Assembly (NCBI GenBank): GCA_020638905.1
Contig: JACKHP010000001.1
Coordinates: forward strand, 248,001-312,000
Direction: 5' to 3'
DNA from: Planctomycetota bacterium
Lineage (GTDB): Bacteria > Planctomycetota > B15-G4
DNA length: 64,000 bases
Shown: piece after piece, positions 1-8,756 of the stretch
Layout: each line of letters begins with the position of its first letter
Numbering within the stretch: the stretch's first letter is position 1
Position numbers and translations under genes: made by a program
Notes under the pieces: generated by a model
Databases searched by the model: none
What the model was told of the DNA's origin: nothing
The model's input: only the letters and a program-made list of their open reading frames with translations

Positions 1-903
1 GCCCGGCGCACCCTCGACGAGCTCATGCAACGCGCGTCGGTCGCCGACCTCGACGGTCTGCGCGCGGCCGAGCGGCGCGCGGACGACGCGGCCCGGCTCG
101 ACGCGCGTCTCGACGAACTCGCGCAGCAGCTCCTGCAGGCCGGCGACGGCGTGCCGGGCGACGAGCTGCGCCAGCAGACGGCCGAGCTCGAGGTCGACGC
201 CGTGCGCGTGCGGTTGCGCGCCTGCCAGGACGAGTTCGAGGAGGTCAGCGAGGAGCACGACCGGGCCATCCACGACCTGGCCGGGACGCAGCAGGGTCTC
301 GAGTACATGCGCCGCGACTCGCGCGCGGCCGACGAGGCCGAGACGGCCCAGGCGTTGCTCGCGCGGGTACGCTCCGAGGCGCGACGCTACGTGCGCGCGC
401 GGCTGGCGGCCGTGCTGCTGCGACGCGAGGTCGAGCGCTACCGCGAGGAGAACCAGGGGCCGATCCTGCGTCGGGCGGGCGAGCTTTTCCCGCGCCTCAC
501 GCTGGGCCGCTACGCCAGGCTGCGCGTGGGCAACGACGGCGACGGACGTCCGGTGCTGGTCTGCGTGCGCGCCGACGGCAGCGAGGCCGAGGTGGCGGGC
601 CTCTCCGACGGCACGCGCGACCAGCTCTTCCTGGCGCTGCGCGTGGCCAGCCTCGAGCGCCACCTCGAGCACGACGAGCCGTTGCCGCTCGTGCTCGACG
701 ACGTGCTCGTGCACTTCGACGACGAGCGCGCGCGCGCGGCGCTCGCGGTGCTGGGAGAGCTGGCCACGCGCCAGCAGGTGCTGTTCTTCACGCACCACGC
801 GCGCCTGGTCGACCTCGCGCGCGAGGCCGCGCCCGACGTGCTGCGCGTCCACGACCTCGACGACGCGCGACGCGTGGCGGAAGAGCGCGCGGCCGGTGCG
901 TGA
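1..903 (+). CDS. YhaN-like AAA/SMC-type ATPase, C-terminal part
   Basis: The reading frame is open from the first base, so the true start lies upstream and only about 300 C-terminal residues are seen. The first 150 or so residues are charged and Ala/Glu/Arg-rich, as expected of a coiled-coil arm. The end carries an ABC/SMC head half: a signature-like LSDGTRDQLFLALRVA (about base 601), a Walker B-like LVLDDVLVHFDDERAR (about 690-735) and FFTHHARLVD with the switch His. This order matches YhaN, an SMC/Rad50-like ATPase usually encoded next to the YhaO nuclease; the partner would lie outside the window. A role in DNA maintenance is inferred from the family. The stop is followed after 7 bases by a hairpin shared with the convergent gene. 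Confidence 0.85.
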   Translation, partial: ARRTLDELMQRASVADLDGLRAAERRADDAARLDARLDELAQQLLQAGDGVPGDELRQQTAELEVDAVRVRLRACQDEFEEVSEEHDRAIHDLAGTQQGLEYMRRDSRAADEAETAQALLARVRSEARRYVRARLAAVLLRREVERYREENQGPILRRAGELFPRLTLGRYARLRVGNDGDGRPVLVCVRADGSEAEVAGLSDGTRDQLFLALRVASLERHLEHDEPLPLVLDDVLVHFDDERARAALAVLGELATRQQVLFFTHHARLVDLAREAAPDVLRVHDLDDARRVAEERAAGA

Positions 904-910
904 ACGCAAG

Positions 911-945
911 GCGGGCCGCGAGGACGACTCGTCCCCGCGGCCCGC
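911..945. terminator. Bidirectional hairpin terminator
   Basis: The arms GCGGGCCGCG and CGCGGCCCGC enclose an inner stem GGACG/CGTCC with loop ACT. The hairpin lies between the convergent YhaN-like gene (stop 903) and the first secreted paralogue (stop 961). No U-tract is seen on either side. Near-identical hairpins follow the other two paralogues. Confidence 0.7.
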
Positions 946-960
946 TGCGTCGATGCCGCG

Positions 961-2226
961 TCAGGGCAGGGCGATGGTCGCGGCGATGCCGTTCGTGGCG
1001 TCGATCGCGGGCGGTCCGCTCGTGCCGACGAAGACCATCTGCGCGAAGATCTCGAGTCCCGCGGGCACCGCCGGCGGGATGGGCAGGAAGATCGCGGCGC
1101 AGGCCGGGCCGAGCGCGGGCAGCGCGATGACCGAGCCGGGCGGCGTCGGGTCGACCCAGATCTTCGTCCCCACGCCGGCCACGGGCGGGCAGAAGAAGCC
1201 GGGGCCCGGGAAGTTGAAGTTCAGGATCAGGAACGCCGTGCCCACGGAGGGCGCGCCGGTGACCTCGAGTCCGAACGTCGGACCGGGCGTGCTCGACTGG
1301 CCGAACGTGTCGAGCTTCGCACCGATGCGCGGCGCGCCGTACTGCACGCCGTACTGCGCGAGCGCCAGGCCGTTGAGCGGCGAGGGCGTCGGGTTGCAGG
1401 GGATCGGCGTGTAGAACGTGGGCGGCGCGACCACGCCGGTGAACAGGTCGATGGCTGCGACGGTGACTCCGTCCGTCACGTAGCCGGTGCTCACGGGGCT
1501 GGTGAAGTTCGGCGTGGCGGTGTCGACCGCGATGCCGACCAGCGGCCCGAGCGGACAGGCGGCGACGGGGATCGGCGGAGTGGCCGCCACGCAGCCCGGC
1601 ACGCTGAAGCCCTGCACGAAGCCGCCGGCGAACGACATCCACAGGAAGCCCGTGGCGGGATCCCAGCTCACGTCGGTGGCCAGGCCCAGGGTCGGGATCG
1701 GGCAGGGCGGGAACACGACGGTCGCTGGTCCGCAGACGGGCGGTGGCGGCGGGATGATGCCCGCGATCGTCACGCCGTCGGTGATCCACAGCAGCGGCGC
1801 ACCGCCGGTGAACGTGCCGCTGCCGTCGCAGCCCATGCCGGTGATCGGACCGATGCCCGCGAGCGGCACGACGAAGGTGTTGTAGGCCGCGCACAGTCCC
1901 GCGCTGCACGGCGTGTCGCCGGCGAAGCTGCCGATCACGCGTCCGTCGGTGACGTACACGGTGTCGCCGATCGGATCATCGGCGATGTCGCCCCAGAACG
2001 TGCCGGGCGGCACGGGCCCGAGCGGCGGGATGCCGCACAGTCCGACGCCGTGCGGGCACGGCGTGAACGACGGGACGGGCGCGCCGCACGGACCGCCGGG
2101 CGCGGCGGTGAAGTCCCACGTGAGGACGGCCGTGCCGTCGCTGCCGAGCAGTCGTTGGGCCGAGGCGGGAGACGTCGCGCCGAGCAGCAGCCCCGCGGCG
2201 ACGAGGGTCATGAGGGTACGGGACAT
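961..2226 (-). CDS. Secreted Cys-rich tandem paralogue 1
   Basis: The 421-residue product has a clear Sec signal (MSRTLMTLVAAGLLLGATSP, cleavage after ASA-Q near residue 25). The body repeats short units such as YVTDG, WITDG and GMGCDGSG, with about a dozen Cys in paired positions (for example CGAPVPSFTPCPHG), suggesting a disulphide-stabilised beta-propeller-like extracellular fold. The last 100 or so residues (from GPTFGLEVTGAPSVGTAFL) form a separate beta-rich domain ending DATNGIAATIALP. The ATG at 2226 is preceded by GGAG about 8 bases away; longer in-frame versions lack a signal peptide. Molecular function is unknown to me. Two full paralogues follow upstream on the same strand. Confidence 0.85.
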   Translation of the reverse strand: MSRTLMTLVAAGLLLGATSPASAQRLLGSDGTAVLTWDFTAAPGGPCGAPVPSFTPCPHGVGLCGIPPLGPVPPGTFWGDIADDPIGDTVYVTDGRVIGSFAGDTPCSAGLCAAYNTFVVPLAGIGPITGMGCDGSGTFTGGAPLLWITDGVTIAGIIPPPPPVCGPATVVFPPCPIPTLGLATDVSWDPATGFLWMSFAGGFVQGFSVPGCVAATPPIPVAACPLGPLVGIAVDTATPNFTSPVSTGYVTDGVTVAAIDLFTGVVAPPTFYTPIPCNPTPSPLNGLALAQYGVQYGAPRIGAKLDTFGQSSTPGPTFGLEVTGAPSVGTAFLILNFNFPGPGFFCPPVAGVGTKIWVDPTPPGSVIALPALGPACAAIFLPIPPAVPAGLEIFAQMVFVGTSGPPAIDATNGIAATIALP

Positions 2227-2349
2227 GGCGGGTCTCTCCGAGAAGGGTGCTTGCGATCGCCGCCCGAGCGACGTCAGCTGCACATCCGAGGTCGGGACGT
2301 CGAGTGCCTCGCGACAATCCCGCGTGCGATGCCGTGCCCCGGACGCAAG

Positions 2350-2384
2350 GCGGGCCGCGAGGACGACTCGTCCCCGCGGCCCGC
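2350..2384 (-). terminator. Hairpin terminator of paralogue 2
   Basis: Same sequence and structure as the hairpin at 911-945 (GCGGGCCGCG / CGCGGCCCGC arms). It lies 23 bases beyond the stop of the 2408-3679 gene and upstream of paralogue 1, so each paralogue appears to be a monocistronic unit duplicated with its terminator. Confidence 0.7.
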
Positions 2385-2407
2385 TCCCCCTGCACGTCAG
2401 CCCTGCT

Positions 2408-3679
2408 TCAGGGCAGCGCGATGGTGGCGGCGACGCCGTTCGTGGCGTCGAGCGCCGGCGGTCCCCCCGGACCGACGAAGACCATCTGCGCGAAGATCTC
2501 GAGCCCGACCGGAGTGCCGGCGGGGATCGGCAGCGGGATCGGCGTGCACGCGGGACCGAAGGCGGGCAGCGAGATGACCGCGCCGGGCGGCGTCGGGTCG
2601 ACCCAGATCTTCGTCCCCACACCGGGCAGCGGCGGGCACAGGAAGCCCGGCCCCGGGAAGTTGAAGTTGAGGATGAGGAACGAGGTGCCGATCGACGGTG
2701 CGCCGGTCACCTCCAGGCCGAAGGTGGGGCCGGGCGAGCTCGACTGGCCGAAGGTGTCGAGCCGCGCGTTGAGCCGCGACTTGCCGTAGTGCACGCCGTG
2801 CTGCGAGAGCGCGAGTCCGTCGAGGAAGGCGGGCGTCGGGTTGCAGGTGACGGGCGTGTAGAACGTCGCGGGCGCGGGCGCGCCGGTCGCCAGGTCGATG
2901 TACGCGACCGTGGCGCCGTCCGTCACGTAGGCGGCGGTGACGGGGCTGGCGAAGTTGGGAGTGCTCGTGTCGATCGCCAGGCCGGTCAGCGCGCCGAGCG
3001 GGCACGCACCCACGGGGATCGGCGGCGTGGCGAGCCCGCAGCCCGGCACGGCGAAGCCCTGCACGAAACCCGCGGCGAACGACATCCACAGCAGACCGCC
3101 GGCGGGGTCGTAGCTCACGTCGGTGGCGAAGGTGCCGGCCACCGGGATCGGGCAGGGCGGGAAGATCACGCCCACCGGCGCGCAGGCGCCGGGCGGCGGC
3201 GGGACGATGCCCGCGATGAACACGCCGTCGGTGATCCACAGCAGCGGCGCGCCGCCGGTGAAGAGTCCGCTCGCGTCGCAGCCCATGCCGGTCAGCGGAC
3301 CCATGGCCGCGAACGGCAGGAGGAAGGTCGTGTACGGCGCGCACGCGGCGGCGCCGCACGGCGTGTCGCCCGCGAAGGCGCCGATGGAGCGTCCGTCGGT
3401 GACGTAGATCGTGTCGGTGATCGGGTCGTCGGCGATGTCGCCCCAGAACGTGCCGGGCTGCGCGATGCCGAGCGGAGGCACGCCGGGACAGACCGAGACG
3501 CCGTGCGGGCAGGGCGTGACGATCGGCGTGGGCGCGCCGCAGGGACCGCCGGGCGCCGAGGTGAAGTCCCACGTGAGGACACCGACGCCGTCGCTGCCGA
3601 GCAGCGTCTGGGCCGGGACGAAGGGCGCCGCGCCGAGCAGCAGCCCCGCCGCGAGAGCGAGCGAGAGGGTTCGGGACAT
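2408..3679 (-). CDS. Secreted Cys-rich tandem paralogue 2
   Basis: The 423-residue product is collinear with its neighbours along its whole length: Sec signal (MSRTLSLALAAGLLLGAAPF, cleavage near PAQ-T), the Cys-rich middle with repeated YVTDG and WITDG units, and the C-terminal beta domain ending DATNGVAATIALP. The start at 3679 has GGAG about 10 bases upstream. Divergence is spread evenly over the protein, while the signal peptide, the GMGCDASG and CNPTP segments and the C-terminal domain are the most conserved. No catalytic motif is visible; an adhesive, ligand-binding or S-layer-type role is possible but unproven. Confidence 0.85.
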   Translation of the reverse strand: MSRTLSLALAAGLLLGAAPFVPAQTLLGSDGVGVLTWDFTSAPGGPCGAPTPIVTPCPHGVSVCPGVPPLGIAQPGTFWGDIADDPITDTIYVTDGRSIGAFAGDTPCGAAACAPYTTFLLPFAAMGPLTGMGCDASGLFTGGAPLLWITDGVFIAGIVPPPPGACAPVGVIFPPCPIPVAGTFATDVSYDPAGGLLWMSFAAGFVQGFAVPGCGLATPPIPVGACPLGALTGLAIDTSTPNFASPVTAAYVTDGATVAYIDLATGAPAPATFYTPVTCNPTPAFLDGLALSQHGVHYGKSRLNARLDTFGQSSSPGPTFGLEVTGAPSIGTSFLILNFNFPGPGFLCPPLPGVGTKIWVDPTPPGAVISLPAFGPACTPIPLPIPAGTPVGLEIFAQMVFVGPGGPPALDATNGVAATIALP

Positions 3680-3835
3680 GGGAGAGGCTCCGGGAGAGGG
3701 AGGCGCGTGCCCTGTGCAGCGCGCGCGGGACGTCCCGACATCCGGGCCCGAGGCGGCGGGTGCCTCACGAGAATCCGCGCGGTGTCTGCGGCGCGCATCG
3801 GGGCCCGCGTGCGCGACGCTCGCGGCACGACGCGC

Positions 3836-3871
3836 GCGGGCCGCGAGGACGATGCCGTCCCCGCGGCCCGC
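3836..3871 (-). terminator. Hairpin terminator of paralogue 3
   Basis: Outer arms GCGGGCCGCG and CGCGGCCCGC are retained; the inner stem is GGAC/GTCC with loop GATGCC. It begins 46 bases beyond the stop of the 3917-5194 gene. This is the third copy of the paralogue-associated hairpin, with a diverged loop. Confidence 0.7.
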
Positions 3872-3916
3872 GCGGGCGTCACGTCCGTCGGACGTGGCGC
3901 GTCGACTCCCGTGGCG

Positions 3917-5194
3917 TCACGGCAGGCCGATGGCGGCCTCCACGCCGTTCGTCGCGTCGAGGGCGGGCGGGCCGCCGGGTCCCACGAAGACCATCTGCGC
4001 GAAGATCTCGAGGCCCGCGGGCACCGCCGGCGGGATCGCGAGCGGGATCGGCACGCAACCGGGGCCGAGCGCGGGCAGCGCGATGACCGTGCCGGGCGCC
4101 GTCGGGTCGACCCAGATCTTCGTGCCCACGCCGGGCACCGGCGGGCAGAAGAAGCCCGGTCCCGGGAAGTTGAAGTTCACGATCAGGAAGGCCGTGCCGA
4201 TCGAGGGCGCGCCGGTGACCTCGAGGCCGAACGTCGGACCGGGCGTGCTCGCCTGTCCGAACGTGTCGAGCTTGGCGCCGACGCGCGGCGCGCCGTACTG
4301 CACGCCGTGCTGCGCGAGGGCCAGGCCGTTCAGCAGCGCGGGCGTCGGGTTGCAGGTCAGCGGCGTGTAGAACGTGGGCGGCGCGGGCGCGCCGGTGAAG
4401 AGGTCGACGTAGGCGACGGTGACGCCGTCCGTCACGTAGCCGGCGGTGACCGGGCTGAAGAAGTTGGGGGTGGACGTGTCGACCGCGATGCCGACCAGCG
4501 GTCCGAGCGGACACGCTCCCACGGGGATCACGGGCGAGGCCGGTGCGCAACCGCCCGGCACGTAGGCCTGGATGAAGCCCGGCGCGAACGAGACCCACAG
4601 CACGCCGCCCGGATCCCAGCTCACGTCGGTGGCCGGGCCGATGGCGGCGCTCGCCAGCAGGCACGGCGGGAAGACCGGGACGATCGGGCCGCACGCGCCG
4701 GCCGGCGGCGGGACGAACGCGGCGATCATCTTGCCGTCGGTGACCCAGAGCAGGGGCGGGCCGCCGGTGAAGCCGCCGCTCGCGTCGCAGCCCATGCCGG
4801 TCAGCGGTCCCATCACGCCGCCGAAGGTCGGCGCGAAGAACGAGTTGATCGGGAAGCAGGCCCCGCCCGAGCAGGCGGTGTCGCCGGTGAACGAGGTGAT
4901 CACGAGGCCGTCGGTGGTGTAGACGGTGTCGGTCAACGGGTCGTCGGCGATGTCGCCCAGGAGCGAGCCGGCCGACGTGGTGCCGAGCGGGGGCACGCCC
5001 GGGCAGACGAGCGCCGCGTTCGGGCAGGGGAAGGCCGTCGGGACGGGCGCGCCGCAGGGTCCGCCGGGCGCCGAGGTGAAGGTCCAGTTCAGGGCGCCGA
5101 CGGAGTCGCTGCCGAGCAGCCTCTGGGCGTTCGCGAAGGGCGCGGCGCCGAGCAGCAGGCCGGCGGCGAGGGAGATGCAGAGGGTACGGGACAT
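3917..5194 (-). CDS. Secreted Cys-rich tandem paralogue 3
   Basis: The 425-residue third member of the tandem family. It has a Sec signal (MSRTLCISLAAGLLLGAAPF, cleavage after ANA-Q), the Cys-rich repeat body and the C-terminal domain ending DATNGVEAAIGLP. The ATG at 5194 is preceded by AGGAAG 7-8 bases away and aligns with the starts of the two sister genes; the upstream in-frame Met would only add an Arg-rich leader before the signal. It is divergent from the Kelch-like gene across a 279-base intergenic region. Function unknown. Confidence 0.85.
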   Translation of the reverse strand: MSRTLCISLAAGLLLGAAPFANAQRLLGSDSVGALNWTFTSAPGGPCGAPVPTAFPCPNAALVCPGVPPLGTTSAGSLLGDIADDPLTDTVYTTDGLVITSFTGDTACSGGACFPINSFFAPTFGGVMGPLTGMGCDASGGFTGGPPLLWVTDGKMIAAFVPPPAGACGPIVPVFPPCLLASAAIGPATDVSWDPGGVLWVSFAPGFIQAYVPGGCAPASPVIPVGACPLGPLVGIAVDTSTPNFFSPVTAGYVTDGVTVAYVDLFTGAPAPPTFYTPLTCNPTPALLNGLALAQHGVQYGAPRVGAKLDTFGQASTPGPTFGLEVTGAPSIGTAFLIVNFNFPGPGFFCPPVPGVGTKIWVDPTAPGTVIALPALGPGCVPIPLAIPPAVPAGLEIFAQMVFVGPGGPPALDATNGVEAAIGLP

Positions 5195-5473
5195 GGGTGT
5201 TCTTCCTGAGGGTCCGGGAGTCGGCGCCCGGCAGGGGCCACGGGCGCGCGGTCGATCTCGTCCGGCCATCCGAGAAGCAGGGGTCCCGAGCCTCGCCGTT
5301 TTCTTTCGCCGTGCGACGAGATCGTCACCCACAGCGGTCCCCGGATCGGCGGGGGCCGAGTAGGATCCGGATCCCGGCCTCCCGAACCGCGCCCTCTCTC
5401 CGGCGAGCGCGGCCCGGCGGCGTCGTGGTTGCCCACGCGCCGACTCCTCTCCCCCCGAACGTGATCCGACCCG
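5195..5473. promoter_or_regulatory. Divergent intergenic region, putative promoters
   Basis: This stretch separates the divergent paralogue 3 and Kelch-like gene. It holds the least GC-rich patch nearby (around 5298-5312, with a TTTTCTTT run) and must contain start signals for both genes, but I cannot assign -10/-35 boxes with confidence. No coding potential is seen. Confidence 0.4.
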
Positions 5474-7340
5474 ATGAAGACATCCTCGTCGTCGCAGCGT
5501 CGCGCGCAGCCCGTGTCCCGGTTGCTCGTCGGCCTGACCGCCTCGCTGCTGCTCGCGCCCGCCTCGTCCGCCGGCACCTGACGCGCCTCACGCACAACGC
5601 GCCCGCCGGCGTGAACCTGTTCCTGCTGCTGGGTGACGGCACCGTGATGGCCGCCCAGAACAACGGTTCGACCATCGGCAACGCCTGGTACAAGCTCACG
5701 CCCGACGCCAGCGGCAGCTACGTGAACGGCACGTGGTCGACGCTCGCGTCGGCGCACGACACGCGACTCTACTACCTGTCGCAGGTGCTCACCGACGGCC
5801 GCGTGTTCGTGGCCGGCGGCGAGACGCAGCAGCGGCGGTCCGAAGGCCGAGGTCTACGACCCGCAGACGAACACCTGGACGCAGACCAACCCGCCGTCCC
5901 AGATCTGGTCGCTGTCGTCGAACAACTTCTACGACTGCAACAGCGAGATCCTGCCCACCGGGCAGGTGCTGCTCATGCCGGTCTTCCCGCACACGCCCGG
6001 CACGCCGCTGCTCTACGACCCGGCCACGAACACCTGGGCGCAACGGCAGCAACCCCGCCTTCGGCACCTGGCAGGACGAGGCGAGCTGGGTCAAGCTGGC
6101 CGACGACAGCATCCTGACCATCGACCCGTTCGGGACGCACTCCGAGCGCTACATCCCGTCGCTGCAGCAGTGGGTCAACGACAGCACCGTGCCGGTCGCG
6201 ATGCGTACGACCCGTTCGGCTCCGAGCTGGGCGGCGCCGTGCTGCTGCCCGACGGACGCGCGTTCTTCCTCGGCGCGACCGGACACACTGCGCTCTACGC
6301 CCCGACCGGGACGCCCTCGCCCGGCGTGTGGACCGCCGGTCCCGACATCCCGGCGGCAGGCCACGCCCGACGCGCCGGCCGCGATGCTGGTCGACGGACA
6401 CGTGCTGTGCGCGGTCAGCCCCGGCTCCGACGTCGGGCAACCACTTCCCAGCCCGACGACCTTCTACGAGTTCGACCCGGTCACGCAGACGTACACGCCC
6501 GAGCCCGCCCCGAACGGCGCGTCGGATCCGATCGCCAGCTACCAGGCGATCATGCTCGCGCTGCCGACGGCTCGGTGATGTGCACACGCACTTCGGGAGC
6601 GACGTGTACGTGTGCCGTCCCGACGGCGCGCCGCTCGCGGCCGCGAAGCCGGCGATCACGAGCATCACGCAGAACCTCGACGGCAGCTACCACCTCGTGG
6701 GGATGGACTGAACGGCATCAGCGAAGGCGCCACCTACGGGACGACTTCCAGATGAACAGCAACTACCCGATGGTGCGGCTCTCCGACGGTGGCGGCAACG
6801 TGTGGTACGCCCGCAGCCACGACTGGAGCAGCACGAGCGTGATGACCGGCGCGCTGCCGGTCAGCACCGAGTTCGACCTGCCCGCGACGCTCCCGCCCGG
6901 CAGCTACTCGCTCGAGGTGGTCGCCAACGGCGTGGCGTCCGACGCGGTCGTGTTCAGCACCTTCGACGAGGGGCACCTGGAACGCGCTCGGCTTCGGCCT
7001 CGCCGGCGTGAGCGGCGTGCCGGCGCTCGGGCAGCGGCGCGCAGATCGGCGGCGAGGCCGTCGCGCTCGGCCTCGCGAACAGGAACGCGTCGGCGACGGC
7101 GGTGCTGTTCCTCGGCTCGACGAACTCGCCCGTGCCCTTCAAGGGCGGCATGCTCGTCCGGTGCCTTTCTCGGCGCTGTTCGTCTTCTCGACCGACGCGC
7201 TGGGCGGCGTGAGCCTGCCCTTCACGTGGCCGGCCGCGCTGCCTCCGGCGACCGAGATCTACTACCAGATCGCGGTGCAGGACGGCGCCGCGGTGCAGGG
7301 CGTCGCGCTCAGCAACGCGCTGCAGTCGATCGCGCCCTGA
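5474..7340 (+). pseudogene. Galactose-oxidase-like Kelch protein, many frameshifts
   Basis: From ATG 5474 a signal peptide (RLLVGLTASLLLAPASSAGT) runs into TGA at 5579. One base restores GTWTRLTHNAP, and the protein then continues through about a dozen frame changes (near 5840, 6044, 6205, 6358, 6420, 6450, 6566, 6590, 6708, 6741, 6976, 7030-7040, 7157) to a stop at 7338. Read across frames it is one continuous protein with Kelch/galactose-oxidase-like segments (KAEVYDPQTNTW, LLPDGRAFFLGATGHTALY, GLNGISEGATYG, NYPMVRLSDGGGNVWYARS) and a C-terminal domain with PFKGGMLV and LPFTWPAALPPATEIYYQ. Almost all lesions look like single-base losses and codon-level conservation is otherwise good. The lesions are either recent decay or local sequencing error. 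Confidence 0.75.
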
Positions 7341-7349
7341 TCGGGGACG

Positions 7350-7380
7350 ACGCGCGCCGTGCCCGGTGCACGGCGCGCGT
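7350..7380. terminator. Perfect 13-bp hairpin terminator
   Basis: ACGCGCGCCGTGC pairs perfectly with GCACGGCGCGCGT around a CCGGT loop. It starts 9 bases after the stop of the Kelch-like gene and faces the convergent sbtB end, so it can serve both strands. Confidence 0.75.
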
Positions 7381-7401
7381 CGGGGGTCGCGCGCGCGTCG
7401 G

Positions 7402-7470
7402 CTACGGCAGGCCGACGGTGAAGGCGACGCCGTTCGTGGCGTTGACCGCGCGCGGGGAGGCGCCGGGTCA
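7402..7470 (-). pseudogene. Relic of a fourth secreted paralogue (C-terminal tail)
   Basis: Read on the minus strand, this segment encodes PPRAVNATNGVAFTVGLP and then a TAG stop at 7402-7404. It matches the C-terminal tails of the three upstream paralogues (PPALDATNGVEAAIGLP and PPALDATNGVAATIALP). In-frame homology starts just after the sbtB stop codon at 7468; nothing similar is seen further upstream, which is now sbtB. It therefore looks like the 3' scar of a deleted family member. Confidence 0.7.
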
Positions 7471-7761
7471 GTGCTTCAACCAGAGGGCGTCGCTCACGAG
7501 GCACATCCCGCCGTGGCGGACGAGCAGCGCGCGCAGTTCCTCGAGCAGCTCGTCGAGCCGTTCGGGCGGACAGGTGGTGACGATCACGTGGTTGCTCGAG
7601 ACGCCCGTGATCTCGTCGGCAAGGCGTCGGCCCCGCTCGCCTGCACCCGACGCGCCGCGCATCTGCGTCCAGCCCGAGAGGCCGTGGCGGCCGAGCAGGC
7701 GCGTGATGCTCTCGGCGTGCGGTGCGTCGATCACGATCTCGAGTCGCTTGACGGGGATCAT
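7468..7761 (-). CDS. sbtB: SbtB-like PII-type signalling protein
   Basis: The 97-residue product has the ferredoxin-like PII layout: beta strand KRLEIVID, helix AESITRLLGRHG, the SGWTQMRGASGAGERGRR loop and a second beta-alpha-beta half (HVIVTTCPPERLDELLEELR). Proteins of this type encoded directly after SbtA bind adenine nucleotides and gate the bicarbonate transporter. The ATG overlaps the sbtA stop (ATGA), so translation is probably coupled. It is slightly shorter than cyanobacterial SbtB and lacks that protein's C-terminal Cys pair extension. It is the last gene of the purE-purK-sbtA-sbtB operon. Confidence 0.82.
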   Translation of the reverse strand: MIPVKRLEIVIDAPHAESITRLLGRHGLSGWTQMRGASGAGERGRRLADEITGVSSNHVIVTTCPPERLDELLEELRALLVRHGGMCLVSDALWLKH

Positions 7762-8756
7762 GCGGTCCTCCACAGCAGGTCGATCGCGGTCATGTAGAGC
7801 GGGATGCCGAGCGTGACGTTGAACGGGAAGGTCATCGCCAGCGACATGGGCAGGAAGAGACTCGGGTTCGCCTGGGGCAGCGTCAAGCGGATGGCGGCCG
7901 GCACCGCGATGTAGCTGGCCGACGCGCACAGCACGGTGAACAGCAGCGCGTCGCCGGGCGCGAAGTCGAGCAGGCGCGCCACGCCGATGGCCAGAGACGC
8001 GTTCACGAGCGGGACGATCAGCGAGAAGCCGATCAGGAACGCGCCCGACTCGCGCAGCGCGCGCAGGCGGCGCGCCGCGATGAGTCCCATGTCGAGCAGG
8101 AACAGGCACAGGACGCCCTTGAACGGCTCGTACGCGAAGGGCGCCACGGCCTTCCAGCCCTTCTCTCCGGTGAGCATCCCGATCACGAGCGAGCCCAGCA
8201 GCAGGAACACCGGGCCGTTCAGGAACGCTTCGCGCAGCAGGCTGCCGTGACCTTCGCGCGGGCCGTCGCCGTCGCCCCCGTCGTCGGACGCGCGCACTCC
8301 CGCGCGTCGGGCGAGCAGCACGCCGACCAGGATCGCCGGCGACTCCATCAGCGCCATCGCGGCCACCATCGTCCCCGACCAGGCCGTGCCGCGGTCGTCC
8401 AGGAAGCTGCACGCGGTGATGAACGTGACCGCCGAGATCGAGCCGTACGTGGCGCCGATGGCGGCCGCGTCGGCCGCGCCGAAGCGCTTCTTCAGCAGCC
8501 CGAACACGATCGCGGGGACGAGCGCGCTGGCGACGACGCCCGCCGCGAGCGGCAGCAGCGCGTCGGCCGCGAAGCCGGCGGCCGCCAGCTCGACGCCGCC
8601 GTGCATGCCGATCGCGAAGAGCAGGTAGAGCGAGAGTCCGCGGGTCACCGCCTGCGGGATCTCGAGGTCGGAGCGCAGCAGCGTGGCTGCCATGCCGAGC
8701 GCGAAGAAGAGCACCGGCGGGGTGAGCAGGTTGCCGGCGATCAGGCCGAGGTCCAA
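7758..8756 (-). CDS. sbtA: SbtA-family sodium-dependent bicarbonate transporter
   Basis: The 332-residue, roughly ten-helix membrane protein has the two inverted halves of the SbtA family, with helix-break segments such as TYGSISAVTFITAC and ALMESPAILVGVL in the first half and CASASYIAVPAAI and SLAMTFPFNVTLGIPLY in the second. The halves are joined by an acidic cytoplasmic loop near residues 180-195. I place the start at TTG 8756: it gives MDLGLIAGNLLTPPVLFF, and GGAGG lies about 7 bases upstream, within the end of purK. The predicted reaction is Na+-coupled HCO3- uptake. The neighbours suggest the bicarbonate feeds PurK. Confidence 0.85.
   Translation of the reverse strand: MDLGLIAGNLLTPPVLFFALGMAATLLRSDLEIPQAVTRGLSLYLLFAIGMHGGVELAAAGFAADALLPLAAGVVASALVPAIVFGLLKKRFGAADAAAIGATYGSISAVTFITACSFLDDRGTAWSGTMVAAMALMESPAILVGVLLARRAGVRASDDGGDGDGPREGHGSLLREAFLNGPVFLLLGSLVIGMLTGEKGWKAVAPFAYEPFKGVLCLFLLDMGLIAARRLRALRESGAFLIGFSLIVPLVNASLAIGVARLLDFAPGDALLFTVLCASASYIAVPAAIRLTLPQANPSLFLPMSLAMTFPFNVTLGIPLYMTAIDLLWRTA

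Noticed and set aside
1913..5209. Open plus-strand frame of about 1100 codons opposite the three secreted paralogues
   Set aside because: It is Arg/Gly/Ala-rich, has no recognisable domain, and is the antisense of three genes with signal peptides and conserved tails. High GC removes stop codons from antisense frames.
5840..6720. Programmed frameshifting as the explanation for the Kelch-like gene
   Set aside because: There are about a dozen changes in both directions, without a common slippery sequence or downstream structure. Decay or sequence error is simpler.
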